Shown here in pieces: positions 33,391-43,661 of a stretch of 64,000 bases of DNA. The translations under genes were made by a program, and so were the position numbers. The notes below the pieces were generated by a model. That model was given only the letters and a program-made list of their open reading frames with translations. It made no database searches and was not told the origin of the DNA. Position 1 is the first letter of the stretch. Each line of letters begins with the position of its first letter. Origin of the DNA: Rhizobacter sp. (GTDB lineage Bacteria; Pseudomonadota; Gammaproteobacteria; Burkholderiales; Burkholderiaceae_C); assembly GCA_019635355.1 (NCBI GenBank), contig JAHBZQ010000001.1, positions 4,216,001 through 4,280,000 of the forward strand, written 5' to 3'.

Positions 33391-34731
33391 ATGAATCACG
33401 ACACGCCCCGTGTGACGCAGATGCGCGTCATCCCCGTCGCCGGACGCGACGGCATGCTGCTCAACCTGAGCGGCGCACATGCCCCGTTCTTCACCCGCAA
33501 CCTCGTCGTGCTCACCGACAACGCCGGCCGCACCGGCGTGGGCGAAGTGCCGGGCGGCGAGAAGATCCGCCAGACGCTGGAAGAGTCGTCATGCCTCATC
33601 GTCGGCCAACCGGTCGGTGACGTGCAGCGCCTGCTGCGCACGGTGCGCGAGCGCTTCGCCGACCGCGATGCTGGCGGGCGCGGCCTGCAGACCTACGACC
33701 TGCGCACCACCATCCACGTCGTCACCGCCATCGAGTCGGCGCTGCTCGACCTGCTGGGCCAGCACCTCGGTCTGCCGGTGGCCGCACTGCTCGGCGAAGG
33801 CCAGCAGCGCGAGTCGGTGGAGATGCTGGGCTACCTCTTCTTCGTGGGCGACCGCACGAAGACCGACCTCCCGTACACCGCGCCGGCCGACGAGCCCGCC
33901 GATGCCGACGACTGGCAGCGCCTGCGCCACGAGGCCGCGATGACGCCCGCGGCCATCGTGCGCCTCGCCGAAGCGGCGCGTGCCCGCTACGGCTTCAACG
34001 ACTTCAAGCTCAAGGGCGGCGTGCTGGCCGGCGAGGCCGAGGTCGAGGCGGTGACGGCGCTGCACGAGCGCTTCCCCGACGCGCGGGTCACGCTCGACCC
34101 CAACGGCGGCTGGCTCCTGAAAGACGCGATCCGCCTGATGCGCGACATGCGCGGCGTGTTGGCCTACGCCGAAGACCCGTGCGGCGCCGAAGACGGCTTC
34201 TCCGGCCGCGAGGTGATGGCCGAGTTCCGCCGTGCCACGGGCCTGCCCACCGCCACCAACATGGTCGCGACCGACTGGCGCCAGCTCACGCACGCGCTGA
34301 GCCTGCAATCGGTCGACATCCCGCTCGCCGACCCGCACTTCTGGACGATGGCCGGCTCGGTGCGCGTGGCGCAGACCTGCCGCGACTGGGGCCTCACCTG
34401 GGGCTCGCACTCGAACAACCACTTCGACGTGTCGCTCGCGATGTTCACCCACGTCGGCGCCGCAGCGCCCGGCCGCGTGACGGCGATAGACACCCACTGG
34501 ATCTGGCAGGACGGCCAGCGCCTCACGAAAGAGCCGCTCAAGATCGTGGGCGGCCACGTGCAGGTGCCGAAGAAGCCGGGCTTGGGCATCGAGCTCGACA
34601 TGGCCGAGGTGGAGAAGGCACACGCGCTCTACCGGCAGCACGGCCTCGGCGCGCGCGATGACGCGATCGCGATGCAGTACCTGGTGCCCAACTGGAAGTT
34701 CGACCCCAAGCGGCCCTGTCTGGTGAGGTGA
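33391..34731 (+). CDS. gudD: Glucarate dehydratase
   Basis: The 446-residue enolase-superfamily enzyme dehydrates D-glucarate (and usually L-idarate) to 5-keto-4-deoxy-D-glucarate. The catalytic Lys lies in [16 protein letters not shown], Mg ligands in VTLDPNGGW and YAEDPCGAE, with [11 protein letters not shown] and the His in [13 protein letters not shown]. The length is typical of GudD. It is in an operon with the Bug receptor under LacI-type operators. Its product is also made by the galactarate dehydratase gene further on. Confidence 0.95.
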   Translation: MNHDTPRVTQMRVIPVAGRDGMLLNLSGAHAPFFTRNLVVLTDNAGRTGVGEVPGGEKIRQTLEESSCLIVGQPVGDVQRLLRTVRERFADRDAGGRGLQTYDLRTTIHVVTAIESALLDLLGQHLGLPVAALLGEGQQRESVEMLGYLFFVGDRTKTDLPYTAPADEPADADDWQRLRHEAAMTPAAIVRLAEAARARYGFNDFKLKGGVLAGEAEVEAVTALHERFPDARVTLDPNGGWLLKDAIRLMRDMRGVLAYAEDPCGAEDGFSGREVMAEFRRATGLPTATNMVATDWRQLTHALSLQSVDIPLADPHFWTMAGSVRVAQTCRDWGLTWGSHSNNHFDVSLAMFTHVGAAAPGRVTAIDTHWIWQDGQRLTKEPLKIVGGHVQVPKKPGLGIELDMAEVEKAHALYRQHGLGARDDAIAMQYLVPNWKFDPKRPCLVR

Positions 34732-34785
34732 GCGCGGGGAAGGTCCGTCGATAAACTGGCGGACCCTACACGATGCTTCGATGTC

Positions 34786-35412
34786 ATGCTGCGACTGCTT
34801 GCCTCCGCGGTGATGCTGCTCACGCTCCCCGTCCTGACGGGCTGTGCCCTCATGCGCACTGAGGGGACCTTTCAGTACCAGCCGCAGTCCTTGCTGTTGC
34901 CGATGCCACGGGGCCTTCTGAGCGACACCAGGCTGTCAGGCGTCGCTGTCGAAGATGCGCGCTACCGCGAGGACAAGCGCATCCTGGTCAACAAGCGAAA
35001 CGGCTACGGCCAACTCATGTCCGGCACGTGGGCGACCGATCGACCGCTCAGCGAGTACACGCAGCAGGCCTTCGAAGCTGGCATCAAGCAGGCCGGCATC
35101 GCCGAACTGGCGGAATCGCCCTTGCTGCTTCGTGTGGCGATCCAGAGCCTGAATGACACCATCTCCGAGCGCGGCTTTCGCAGCACCCGGACCGACCTGT
35201 TGCTGGCGGTGCGCGTTGCGCTGGTCCGGCGTGATACCGGGCAGGAGGTCTGGCGCGAGGGGTTCATCGGCCGTTCGCAGGTGCATGCCCGCTGGCTCCA
35301 CTATGGCGTGGACGACTACGCGCGAAGCCTGCAAACGACCCTGAACGATCTGGTCTCGCAGGTGCTGTCCGCACCAGAGTTTCAACGTGCCTTGAAGGCC
35401 GGTCCGGCCTGA
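34786..35412 (+). CDS. Predicted lipoprotein (YajG-like)
   Basis: The 208-residue protein has a lipoprotein signal peptide with lipobox LTGC (Cys at about residue 20). The mature part has a beta-rich pattern (YREDKRILVNKRNGYG, TDLLLAVRVALVRRDTGQEVW, FIGRSQVHARW) like outer-membrane lipoproteins of the YajG type, which is a tentative resemblance. It ends with a helix rich in Leu and Gln. It interrupts the aldarate island with no apparent link to it. Function unknown. Confidence 0.75.
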   Translation: MLRLLASAVMLLTLPVLTGCALMRTEGTFQYQPQSLLLPMPRGLLSDTRLSGVAVEDARYREDKRILVNKRNGYGQLMSGTWATDRPLSEYTQQAFEAGIKQAGIAELAESPLLLRVAIQSLNDTISERGFRSTRTDLLLAVRVALVRRDTGQEVWREGFIGRSQVHARWLHYGVDDYARSLQTTLNDLVSQVLSAPEFQRALKAGPA

Positions 35413-35427
35413 ACCGAAGGAGACTCC

Positions 35428-35943
35428 ATGAGCACCACTCAGATCCGCGCGGCCTTGGCTGGCGTCCTCCAGCATTTCGAGCAACACCCGGAATTCGGGC
35501 CCACGACCGACTCGACCGCGGTGGCCGCCTGGCAAGGTGGCCTCCGCTTCGAGACCCAAGGCCCGAATGGCGCCACGCTCGTGAGCGAGATGCCGAAGGC
35601 CGTGGGCGGCGGCGGCAGCGCGCCCACACCGGGCTGGCTGCTGCGTGCGGCGCTCGCCAACTGCAACGCCTCGATGATCGCGCTGCGTGCGGCGCAGACC
35701 GGGGTCACGCTGACGAAACTCGAGGTGGCCGTCGACAGTGACTCGAACGACCGCGGCATGCTCGGCTTGAGCGACGACGTGCCGCCCGGCCCGCTGCAAG
35801 TGCGCCTGAAGGTGAGCCTTGCCGCCGAAGGGGCCTCGCCGGAGCAACTGAAGGCGCTCGTGGCGTGGGCCGACCGGCACTCGCCGGTGGCGGACGCCCT
35901 GCGGCGCGCCGTGCCGCTGAGCGCCTCCGTCGAGATCGGCTGA
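35428..35943 (+). CDS. OsmC-family protein
   Basis: The 171-residue protein is related to OsmC/Ohr peroxiredoxins, which reduce organic hydroperoxides. It has GGGSAPTPGWLLRAALANCNASMIALRAAQTG, with the first active-site Cys in the central helix, but the second expected Cys after the later strand is not evident (residues here are SPVADALRRAV). It may therefore be a non-peroxidatic OsmC relative. It is the first of three closely spaced small genes. Confidence 0.85.
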   Translation: MSTTQIRAALAGVLQHFEQHPEFGPTTDSTAVAAWQGGLRFETQGPNGATLVSEMPKAVGGGGSAPTPGWLLRAALANCNASMIALRAAQTGVTLTKLEVAVDSDSNDRGMLGLSDDVPPGPLQVRLKVSLAAEGASPEQLKALVAWADRHSPVADALRRAVPLSASVEIG

Positions 35944-35954
35944 GCGAGGGCGGC

Positions 35955-36359
35955 ATGGCGGGCCTCGACACCAGCGGCGGCTGCCTCTGCGGCGCGGTGC
36001 GCTACCGCTTCAGCGGCGAGCCATCGACCAGCAGCGTGTGCCATTGCCGCAGCTGCCGGCTCGCCAGCGGCGCCACGCCGGTGGCGTGGCTGGTGGTGCC
36101 CCTTGAACGCTTCACGTGGCTGGGCGCGCCTCCCTCGACCTTCCGCTCGACGCCGCCCGTGCAGCGCAGCTTTTGCGCCCGCTGCGGCACGCCCATCGCC
36201 TACCAGCGCAACGACGCGCTGCATGAGATCGAGCTGACGACCGCCACGCTCGACGAGCCCGAGCGCTTCCCGCCGCGCTACGAGATCTGGCTCGAAGACA
36301 AGCTCGCCTGGGCCACGGCCAATCCGCAGCTGCCGCATCACCACCGCGATCCGCCGTGA
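35955..36359 (+). CDS. GFA-family (glutathione-dependent formaldehyde-activating-like) protein
   Basis: The 134-residue zinc protein has the GFA/CENP-V fold. Zinc ligands appear as GGCLCGAVRYRFSGEP, VCHCRSCRLASGA and FCARCGTPIAYQ. The family was named for a proposed role with glutathione and formaldehyde, but most members have no known substrate. Its stop overlaps the GTG start of the next gene (GTGA). Confidence 0.92.
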   Translation: MAGLDTSGGCLCGAVRYRFSGEPSTSSVCHCRSCRLASGATPVAWLVVPLERFTWLGAPPSTFRSTPPVQRSFCARCGTPIAYQRNDALHEIELTTATLDEPERFPPRYEIWLEDKLAWATANPQLPHHHRDPP

Positions 36360-36904
36360 AGTTCGCGGCGTTTCTGCGCAACGTCAACCTCGGGCGGCCG
36401 GGCGCACCCACCCGCGCGCAGCTCGAAGCGGCGATGGAAGCGGCCGGCGCCACCGAGCCGCAATCGTTCCAGACCAACGGCACCGTGGTGTTCAGCGCAC
36501 GGTCGCACGCCGGTGCCGAGCGGGTGCTGCGCAAGGCGCTGAAGCTGCTGGCCAACGAGTGCGATCTGGCCGAGCCCGGCTGCGTGCGCTCGCTCGACGA
36601 GCTTGCGGCACTCGCATCGACGAGCGCCTTCGACGACTACGACCGCGACGAGGTCTACGAGTTCGTCTTTTCCTTCGCCTGCGAGCGCAGCACCACGCTG
36701 GAGGGCCCGCTGCCGCTCGACAACGCGGTGGGCAACGTGCGCATCCTCGCGCTCACCGATGGCAACGCGCTCGGCGTGAGCTGGAAGCTCGGTGCGAGCC
36801 CCGGCAGTCCCAATCTTTTCCTGGAGAAAACGACCGGCGCGCCGTGGACGAGCCGTGCCATCGGCACGGTGCAGCGCCTCGTGGTGAAGCACGCCAAGCG
36901 CTAG
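36356..36904 (+). CDS. DUF1697 family protein
   Basis: The 182-residue DUF1697 protein starts at a GTG overlapping the GFA gene stop. The N-terminal segment KFAAFLRNVNLGRPGAPTRAQLEAAMEAAGA followed by FQTNGTVVFS is the family hallmark. The fold is a ferredoxin-like pair and no biochemical function is established. Coupled translation with the GFA gene suggests co-expression. It is convergent with garD. Confidence 0.9.
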   Translation: MKFAAFLRNVNLGRPGAPTRAQLEAAMEAAGATEPQSFQTNGTVVFSARSHAGAERVLRKALKLLANECDLAEPGCVRSLDELAALASTSAFDDYDRDEVYEFVFSFACERSTTLEGPLPLDNAVGNVRILALTDGNALGVSWKLGASPGSPNLFLEKTTGAPWTSRAIGTVQRLVVKHAKR

Positions 36905-36910
36905 CGTCGG

Positions 36911-38461
36911 TCAGGTCACCGGCGCCGGGTTGAACAGCACCAGCGCGTTGTGCAGCTTCCACTGCTCGGCCCAGGTCTTCTGGCGCCCGCTCGCCACGTC
37001 GAGCATCAGCTGGAACAACTCCCAGCCCACGTCTTCGATGCTCGCCTCGCCATCGGCGATGCGCCCGGCGTTCACGTCCATCAGGTCGTGCCAGCGGCGG
37101 GCGAGGTCGGTGCGTGTGGCCACCTTGATGACCGGGCATTCGGCCAGGCCGTAGGGCGTGCCGCGGCCGGTGGTGAAGACGTGCAGGTTCATGCCAGCGG
37201 CGAGCTGCAGCGTACCGCAGATGAAATCGCTGGCGGGCGTGGCGGCGTAGACCAGGCCCTTCTGCTGCAGCTTCTCGCCGGGCGAGAGCACGCCGCTGAT
37301 CGGCGCACTGCCGCTCTTGACGATGGAGCCCATCGCCTTCTCGACGATGTTGGACAGGCCGCCTGCCTTGTTGCCTGGTGTGGTGTTGGCGCTGCGGTCG
37401 ACGCTGCCGCGCTTCAGGTACGCGTCGTACCAGGCCATCTCGCGGATCATCGCGTCGGCCACGTCGGGGGTGGTGGCGCGTGAGGTGAGCTGGGCGATGC
37501 CGTCGCGCACCTCGGTGTTCTCGCTGAACATCACCGTGGCACCGGCGCGCACGAGCAAGTCGGTGCAGAAACCGACGGCGGGGTTGGCGGTGACGCCGCT
37601 GAAGGCATCGCTGCCGCCGCATTGCACGCCGACCACGAGTTCGCTCGCGGGCACGGTCTCGCGCTTGCGAGCGTTGAGCTTCTGCAAGTGGCGCTCGGCC
37701 GTTGCCATGATGTCGTCGATCATCGACATGAAACCGATGTGCGCTTCGTCTTGCAGGCACACCACGTCGAGCGGCTCGGCCTCCGCGCGTTCGTCGACGA
37801 TGGCGAAGGTGCCGGGCGGGAGCAATCGTTCGGGCTGCAGCTTCTCGCAGCCGAGACTGACGACCATCACCTCGCCGCCAAAGTTCGGGTTGCGGCTGAT
37901 GTTGCGCAGCGTGCGGATGGGGATCACCGCATCGGGCGCGTCGATCGCCACGCCGCAGCCGTAGGTGTGCTCCAGGCCCACCACGTCATCGACGTGGGGG
38001 TACTTCGGCAGCAGTTCGCTCTTGATGCGCTTGACCGCAAAGTCGAGCACGCCGGCCACGCACTGCACGGTGGTGGTGATGGCGAGGATGTTGCGCGTGC
38101 CCACCGAGCCGTCGGCGTTGCGGTAGCCCTCGAAGGTGTAGCCGGTGAGCGGCTCGGTGGGTGCGGGCTTCACCGTCGCTTTCGGCAAACCGTCGAGCGA
38201 GCGCGCCTCGGGCATCTGCAGCAGGCGCTCGTGCACCCAGCTGCCGGCGGGGATGTCTTTTGCGGCGCGGCCGATGGGCACGTCGTAGCGGCGCACCTCG
38301 TCGCCGGCCTTCAGGTCGACGAGAGCCACCTTGTGGCCTTGCGGGACCTTGTCGACGAGCTTCAGGCCGGAGGGCAGCACGGTGCCCGCGGGCAGGCCGC
38401 CGTCGTTGGCGACGATGGCCACGTTGTCGTGGCCGTGCATCGAAATGAGGAGCGGCTTCAT
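36911..38461 (-). CDS. garD: Galactarate dehydratase (UxaA/GarD family)
   Basis: The 516-residue enzyme dehydrates galactarate to 5-keto-4-deoxy-D-glucarate. The N-terminal SAF domain ([14 protein letters not shown]) is followed by the UxaA/GarD core with [46 protein letters not shown] and TGRGTPYG. Sequence alone does not fully exclude altronate dehydratase. The neighbouring uronate dehydrogenase and GarL/GarR-type genes favour galactarate. It is the last gene after a porin and a Bug receptor on the same strand. Confidence 0.9.
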   Translation of the reverse strand: MKPLLISMHGHDNVAIVANDGGLPAGTVLPSGLKLVDKVPQGHKVALVDLKAGDEVRRYDVPIGRAAKDIPAGSWVHERLLQMPEARSLDGLPKATVKPAPTEPLTGYTFEGYRNADGSVGTRNILAITTTVQCVAGVLDFAVKRIKSELLPKYPHVDDVVGLEHTYGCGVAIDAPDAVIPIRTLRNISRNPNFGGEVMVVSLGCEKLQPERLLPPGTFAIVDERAEAEPLDVVCLQDEAHIGFMSMIDDIMATAERHLQKLNARKRETVPASELVVGVQCGGSDAFSGVTANPAVGFCTDLLVRAGATVMFSENTEVRDGIAQLTSRATTPDVADAMIREMAWYDAYLKRGSVDRSANTTPGNKAGGLSNIVEKAMGSIVKSGSAPISGVLSPGEKLQQKGLVYAATPASDFICGTLQLAAGMNLHVFTTGRGTPYGLAECPVIKVATRTDLARRWHDLMDVNAGRIADGEASIEDVGWELFQLMLDVASGRQKTWAEQWKLHNALVLFNPAPVT

Positions 38462-38468
38462 GAGGGTC

Positions 38469-39440
38469 TCAATCCAGCTTGACCTTGCCTTCCTTCGCGA
38501 CGCGCGTCCATTTGGCGATTTCGGCCTTGCTGAACGCGGTGAACTCCGCGGGCGTGTTGGCCGTGTGCACGAGGCCCAGGCCGTCGAGCCGCGCCTTCAC
38601 ATCGGGCATCGAGAGGATCTTCTCGATCTCGCTGTTGAGCTTGTTGACGATGGCCGGCGGCGTGCCGGCGGGCGCGTAGAACGCCTGCCAGCTCGCCACG
38701 TCGAAACCGGCCACGCCCGCTTCCTGCAAGGTGGGCGTGTCGGGCAGCGCGGCGCTTCGTTTCGCCGAGGTCACGGCGAGCGCACGCACCTTGCCCGATT
38801 GGATGTGCGGCGCCGCCACCGTCACTGTCTCGAAGCTCATCGGCACCTGGCCGCCGATCACGTCTTGGATGGCCGGCGCGCTGCCCTTGTAGGGCACGTG
38901 CGTCACGTCAGCGCCCGCCAAGAGCTTGAAGAGCTCGCCCGACATGTGCTGCGAGCTGCCTTGGCCGGCCGAGGCGAAGCTCAGGCTGCCGGGTGACTTC
39001 TTCGCGGCGGCGATCACGTCGGCCACGGTCTTGTAGGGCTGCGTGGCACCGACCAGCAGCACGTTGGAGATGCTGCCGAGCAGGATGACCTGCGAGAAAT
39101 CGCTCAGCGCGTTGTAGGGCATCTTGGGCTGCAGCGCCGGGTTGATGGCGTGGCTCGCGATGGTGCCCAGGAGCAGCGTGTAGCCGTCGGCGGGCGACTT
39201 GGCCACCGCGTCGGCGCCGATCACGCCGCCGGCGCCGGCCTTGTTTTCCACCAGCACGGTCTGCTTGAGCGAGGCCTGCAGCTTGTCGCCGATCAGGCGC
39301 GCGAGCACGTCGCTCGTGCCGCCGGCCGCGAAGGGCACGACGATGCGGATGGGCTTGGCGGGCCACGCGTCTTGCGCGAAGGCGAGCGGTGCGTGCAGCA
39401 GCGCGAGAGTCGAGGCGAGCAGCAGGTGGCGGCGGTGCAT
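38469..39440 (-). CDS. Tripartite tricarboxylate transporter receptor (Bug protein)
   Basis: The 323-residue periplasmic binding protein has a signal peptide ending [25 protein letters not shown]. Family segments [41 protein letters not shown] and [18 protein letters not shown] are present. It is seven bases upstream of garD and downstream of a porin, so it is probably an aldarate or uronate receptor. I start at the ATG with a GGAGACTC ribosome site; upstream in-frame codons fall in a repeat element. Confidence 0.93.
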   Translation of the reverse strand: MHRRHLLLASTLALLHAPLAFAQDAWPAKPIRIVVPFAAGGTSDVLARLIGDKLQASLKQTVLVENKAGAGGVIGADAVAKSPADGYTLLLGTIASHAINPALQPKMPYNALSDFSQVILLGSISNVLLVGATQPYKTVADVIAAAKKSPGSLSFASAGQGSSQHMSGELFKLLAGADVTHVPYKGSAPAIQDVIGGQVPMSFETVTVAAPHIQSGKVRALAVTSAKRSAALPDTPTLQEAGVAGFDVASWQAFYAPAGTPPAIVNKLNSEIEKILSMPDVKARLDGLGLVHTANTPAEFTAFSKAEIAKWTRVAKEGKVKLD

Positions 39441-39470
39441 GAGAGTCTCCTTGCGAGTGTGGATCTGGGG

Positions 39471-39525
39471 CTTCGACAGGCTCAGCCCGAACGGTTTGAG
39501 TCCGTTCGCACTGAGCTTGTCGAAG
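39471..39525. repeat. REP-type palindromic element
   Basis: CTTCGACAGGCTCAG pairs with CTGAGCTTGTCGAAG (one G-U), enclosing CGAACGG/CCGTTCG, a long hairpin between porin and receptor genes. This CTTCGACAGGCTCAG-type element is a familiar dispersed repeat in betaproteobacterial and other genomes. It may limit readthrough from the porin. Confidence 0.8.
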
Positions 39526-39532
39526 TGCCGCA

Positions 39533-40624
39533 TTACCAGGCCATGCGGATGCCCGCCTGGAAGACGCGGTTCTCGGCGATGTAGTCCTTCAGGTCACCCG
39601 TGGAGAACGATACGCCGGAGTAGAGGAACGTGCTCTTCGACAGGGTGTACCAGCCCATCAGCGCAGCCTTGCCCAGCGTGGCGTTGGCCCCGGCGGCGTT
39701 TTCGTATTTCACGCCCGAGTAGTTGGCACCGAAAGTGAATCGGTCGACCGGCACCTGCACGCCGATGCTGTAGCCGTTGATCTCGTCGGCGGTGAAGCTC
39801 GGGCCGGCGTAGGTGACGATCAGGTTGTTGCCGGTGAAGGCGCCGTTGCCGGCGCCGAGCGCCAGGTCCTGGTTCATCTGGATGCCGCCGAGCAGCTTCA
39901 CCGGGCCGAAGTTGTAGTTGGCGCCGAAGGTGAAGGACTTGTTGGTGTCTTCGCCAGTCGTGCGCGACTTGTTCCACTCGTAGGAGGCGGCGATGTTGAA
40001 CGGGCCGCTGCCGAAGCCGAGCTTCACGCCGTGGAAGCGGTCGGCCGTGCCTTCGCCCGGCGCCAGCTGCAGCGTGCCGGTGAAGCCGCCGAGGTTGGGT
40101 GTGGCGAGCTGGATCACGTTGTTGGCGCGCGGTGCGTTCAGCCAGAAGGGCAGGTTGCGGCCGGCGTTGGTGCTGGCGGTGCCCTGGTTGGCCACCGAGG
40201 CATTGCCATACGGGTTGGTGAGGCCCATCACCGAGTCGGAGAGGATGTACTGGCGGCCCATGCGCAGCTCGCCGAGCGAAGCCTGCGAGAGGCCGACGAA
40301 CACCTGCCGGCCGAAGGCGAGGCCACCCTGGCCCAGCGTGCCGTTGTCGGCGCTGAGGCCGCTCTCCAGCACCGCGTTGGCCTTGAGTCCACCGCCCAGG
40401 TCTTCGCTCACCCGCACGCCCCAGCGTGAGCCGTTGAGGCCGTTGACGACGCCATCGTTCAACTTCCACACGTTGCCGGCGCCGGAGGCGCTGCCGGCCT
40501 TGTAGTGGTCGACGGCGAGGTCGACCAGGCCATAGAGCACGACGCTCGATTGCGCCTGCGCGCTGCCGCTGGCCAGCAGCGCCGCGGTGGCGAGCAGGCC
40601 GATCTTGAAGGTGGGTGTGTTCAT
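39533..40624 (-). CDS. Gram-negative general porin
   Basis: The 363-residue outer-membrane protein has a signal peptide ending SGSAQAQSSVVLYGLVDLAVDH. The porin_4 pattern is clear: GSRWGVRVSEDLGGGLKANAVLESG, FGRQVFVGLSQASLGELRMGRQY, repeated amphipathic strands and the terminal aromatic FQAGIRMAW that ends porins. I start at the ATG with a GAGGAGAT site; another ATG is six codons upstream. Its position before receptor and garD genes suggests uptake of uronates or aldarates. Confidence 0.93.
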   Translation of the reverse strand: MNTPTFKIGLLATAALLASGSAQAQSSVVLYGLVDLAVDHYKAGSASGAGNVWKLNDGVVNGLNGSRWGVRVSEDLGGGLKANAVLESGLSADNGTLGQGGLAFGRQVFVGLSQASLGELRMGRQYILSDSVMGLTNPYGNASVANQGTASTNAGRNLPFWLNAPRANNVIQLATPNLGGFTGTLQLAPGEGTADRFHGVKLGFGSGPFNIAASYEWNKSRTTGEDTNKSFTFGANYNFGPVKLLGGIQMNQDLALGAGNGAFTGNNLIVTYAGPSFTADEINGYSIGVQVPVDRFTFGANYSGVKYENAAGANATLGKAALMGWYTLSKSTFLYSGVSFSTGDLKDYIAENRVFQAGIRMAW

Positions 40625-40829
40625 CAGGAATCTCCTCGACATGGTGTTGTGAGCGGCCCGTGGGCATGTTTTTGGGCAAAGGTCTGCCCAGCCCGGGCGC
40701 TGGAGCCATCGCGCCCAGGGGGTGAAGAAAGCGAAGGGAGGGTGGCGCGGCGGTCAGCCGTGCCGGTTCAGCGCGCGTGCCGCTTGCGGTGCGAGTCGCG
40801 TGCGAGGGTGGTGCTTCACGGCCGTGACC

Positions 40830-41840
40830 TCAGGTGAACGACAGGGCTTCGACCCAGTTGGGGTTGCGGCCGGCGGCATGCTCGGCCGTGAGGGTGAGCG
40901 CGCCGGTCGCGGGGTCGATCCGGTACACGCTCAGGCGATGCGACACCTGGCCCGCCGCGATGAGGAAGCGGCCCGAAGGCGTGATGGCAAAACCGCGCGG
41001 CTGGGCCTGGGTGGTGGTGTGGCCGAGCAGCGTGAGGCCGCCGCTCGTGGCGTCGACCGCGAAAGCGGCGAGGGTGGATGAACGGCGCTCGCTGGTGAAG
41101 AGGAAACGCCCGTCGGGCGTGAAGCGCAGCTCGGCGGCCCAGGGCTCGCCGCTGAAGCCGGGCGGCAGCGTGCTGGCGGTGTGCAGCGGGTGGAGCGTGC
41201 CGCGCTCGCGGTCGAGCACCAGCACGTCGAGGCTCGCGTCGAGCTCGTTGAGCAGCATCACGAAGGGCGCGCGCGGGTGGAGCGCCAGATGGCGTGGGCC
41301 GGCCTCGGTGCGCATCGCAAGCGGGTAGGGCTCGTTGGGCGAGAGCGCGCCGGTGTCGGCATCGAAGCGGAACTGCAGGATGTGCCCGCCGCCGAGCGAG
41401 GTGGCGAGCACGTGGCGATTGCCCGGCAGCACGCGGATGCAGTGTGCCTTGGGAGCGGTGGGGATCTGCTGCGTGGACGGCCGCGGCTTGCCATCGGCAC
41501 CGATCGGGCTCACCGCGACGATGTTGCCGCCATAGGAGGCGCTGAAGAGCCAGCGGCCGGTCTCGTCGGTCGACAGGTAGGCCATGCTGTCGGGCAGCGG
41601 CGCTTCGGCGAGTTTCGTGAGGCGACCGCTCTGGGGGTCGATGCCGAAGGCCACGGCCGCGAGCGGCTCGCTGCGCCGTGCAGCGTAGAGGAAGCGCTGG
41701 TCGGGGCTGATGGCGATGGGCATCACCATGCCGCTGACCTCAGCCGTCTGCAGCGTGGTCAGCGTGCCGGCGCTCTCATCGAGCGACAACACCGAGATGT
41801 CGCCGCTGTCGGCATTGCTCACATAGACGACGGTGCCCAC
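40830..41840 (-). CDS. YbhE-like beta-propeller lactonase
   Basis: The 336-residue protein is of the 6-phosphogluconolactonase (YbhE) seven-bladed beta-propeller family, starting at GTG. Repeated blades include YVSNADSGDISVLSLD, MPIAISPDQRFLYAARR, AHCIRVLPGNRHVLATSLGGG and LRFTPDGRFLFTSERRSSTLAAF. It lies seven bases after the TRAP permease gene in an operon with uronate dehydrogenase, so its natural substrate is probably galactaro- or glucaro-lactone, opened to the aldarate. This assignment rests on context. Confidence 0.85.
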   Translation of the reverse strand: MGTVVYVSNADSGDISVLSLDESAGTLTTLQTAEVSGMVMPIAISPDQRFLYAARRSEPLAAVAFGIDPQSGRLTKLAEAPLPDSMAYLSTDETGRWLFSASYGGNIVAVSPIGADGKPRPSTQQIPTAPKAHCIRVLPGNRHVLATSLGGGHILQFRFDADTGALSPNEPYPLAMRTEAGPRHLALHPRAPFVMLLNELDASLDVLVLDRERGTLHPLHTASTLPPGFSGEPWAAELRFTPDGRFLFTSERRSSTLAAFAVDATSGGLTLLGHTTTQAQPRGFAITPSGRFLIAAGQVSHRLSVYRIDPATGALTLTAEHAAGRNPNWVEALSFT

Positions 41841-41847
41841 ATGCGCC

Positions 41848-43131
41848 TCACTTCAGGATCAGGTTGGGCAGCCACATCGCGAAGCCCGGCACGTAGGTCA
41901 CGAGCATCAGCGCGAAGATCAGCGCGCCGTAGAAGGGCCAGATGGTCTTCATCACCGTGCCCACCGAGACCTCGCCGATGGTGCAGCCCACGAACTGCGT
42001 GGTGCCCACCGGCGGTGTGTTGAGGCCGAGCGCGCAGTTGATCAGCATCACGATGCCGAACTGCTCGGTCGTCATGCCGTACTGCTGGCAGATGGGCAGG
42101 AAGATCGGCGTGCAGATGAGGATCGTCGCCGCCATGTCGAGGAAGGTGCCCAGCACGAAGAGGATGATGTTCACCCACAGGAAGATCACCCAGGGCGAGC
42201 TCGTCATCGAGGCGAGTGCCTTGCCCGTCAGCTCGGCCACGCCGTAGAGGCCGATCAGGTAGCCGAACATCGAGCTGATGCCGATCAGCAGCAGCACGGT
42301 GCCGGTGGTCTTCACCGCTTTCGCGGCCGCCTTCAGGAACTGCTCGCGCGTGAGGCGCTTGTAGACGAGCGCCGCAAGGAAGAGCGCCCACACCACCGCG
42401 ACCGACGCCGACTCGGTGGCGGTGAACGCGCCCGACAAGATGCCCGCGATGATGATCACGACCACCAGCAGGCCCGGCAGCGAGAGCGCGAACGACTGCC
42501 CGACGATGGCCCAGCCCGGGAACTTGCCCGCCGGGTAGCCGCGCTTCACGGCCACGAAGTAGGCCGCCGCGAGGTTGCAGACCGTGAGGATGATCGCCGG
42601 CACGATGCCCGCGAGGATGAGCGCGGCGATGCTCACCTTGCCGCTGGCCGCGAGCGTGAAGATGATGAGGTTGTGCGAGGTGGGCATCAGCGCGCCCACC
42701 AGCGACGCGTGCGTGGTCACGTTGACCGCGTAGTCGGCGTCGTAGCCTTCCTTCTTCATCTGCGGGATCAGCACTGCGCCCATCGCCGACACGTCGGCCA
42801 CTGGCGAGCCCGACACGCCGCCGAAGAGCGTGCAGGCGAGCACGTTGCTCATGCCGAGGCCGCCACGCACGTGGCCCGCCACGGCTTTCGCGAAGTCGAT
42901 GATCTTGTCGGCGATGCCGCCGTACATCATGATTTCGCCGGCGAAGATGAAGAACGGGATCGCGAGGAACGAGAACGGGTTCATCCCCGAGATCATTTGC
43001 TGGAAGCCGACCGCGAGCGGCAGGCCTTCGTACAGGATGGTCGCGAGCGACGAGAGCCCGATGGAGAACGCCACCGGCACGCCGAGCAGCAGCAGCACCA
43101 GGAAGCTCACGCAGAGGATGGTCAGTGCCAT
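41848..43131 (-). CDS. dctM: TRAP transporter large permease (DctM)
   Basis: The 427-residue inner-membrane protein is of the TRAP DctM family with about 11-12 hydrophobic segments. Signatures include LLLLGVPVAFSIGLSS, PFFIFAGEIMMYGGIADK, GGVSGSPVADVSAMGAVLIPQMKKEGYD and INCALGLNTPPVGTTQFVG. It forms the Na+-coupled channel with DctQ. It overlaps the dctQ gene by ten bases and precedes the lactonase. Context indicates hexuronate uptake. Confidence 0.95.
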   Translation of the reverse strand: MALTILCVSFLVLLLLGVPVAFSIGLSSLATILYEGLPLAVGFQQMISGMNPFSFLAIPFFIFAGEIMMYGGIADKIIDFAKAVAGHVRGGLGMSNVLACTLFGGVSGSPVADVSAMGAVLIPQMKKEGYDADYAVNVTTHASLVGALMPTSHNLIIFTLAASGKVSIAALILAGIVPAIILTVCNLAAAYFVAVKRGYPAGKFPGWAIVGQSFALSLPGLLVVVIIIAGILSGAFTATESASVAVVWALFLAALVYKRLTREQFLKAAAKAVKTTGTVLLLIGISSMFGYLIGLYGVAELTGKALASMTSSPWVIFLWVNIILFVLGTFLDMAATILICTPIFLPICQQYGMTTEQFGIVMLINCALGLNTPPVGTTQFVGCTIGEVSVGTVMKTIWPFYGALIFALMLVTYVPGFAMWLPNLILK

Positions 43132-43610
43132 GACGGGACCACCTCTTCACCACGCACCAGCGCAATGATGTGCTCGACAGAGAACATCGCCACCAGCACA
43201 CCCGCCACCGCGGGCGGGGCGTACTTGAAGGCTTCGGAGACACCGAGCGTCGGGATCTTGTAGCCCGACACGCTCTCGGCGAGCAGCCCGCAGTTCCAGG
43301 CCATCAAGAGCCCGAAGACCAACACCAGCACGTGGATCAGGAGTTCCATCTTGAGCCGCAGCCACTCGGGGGCGAGCGCGAGAAAACTCTCCAGCCCGAT
43401 GTGCCCCGCGTCGCGCACACCCACCGCCATGCCGAGCATGGTCACGTAGAGCACCAGCAGCACGGCCGAGCTTTCGGCCCAGGTGGGGGTGTCGTTGAAG
43501 ATGTAGCGGCCGATCACCTGGTAGAGCACGGCGATGATCAGCAGCACGAGGCCGGCCACGCCCAGGCGCAGGCACAGCCGCGCGATGGCGGCGCAGAGGC
43601 GGGTGTACAT
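43122..43610 (-). CDS. dctQ: TRAP transporter small permease (DctQ)
   Basis: The 162-residue protein has four transmembrane helices and the DctQ pattern (YQVIGRYIFNDTPTWAESSAVLLVLYVTMLG, GVRDAGHIGLESF). It pairs with DctM to form the membrane part of a TRAP transporter. Stop and start of the two genes overlap. The dctP gene lies about 50 bases upstream on the same strand. Confidence 0.95.
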   Translation of the reverse strand: MYTRLCAAIARLCLRLGVAGLVLLIIAVLYQVIGRYIFNDTPTWAESSAVLLVLYVTMLGMAVGVRDAGHIGLESFLALAPEWLRLKMELLIHVLVLVFGLLMAWNCGLLAESVSGYKIPTLGVSEAFKYAPPAVAGVLVAMFSVEHIIALVRGEEVVPSWH

Positions 43611-43661
43611 GGAGAGGGACTTCTTCTCGTCTCGGGTCGGGTCAGAGGGGTGTGGTGAGGC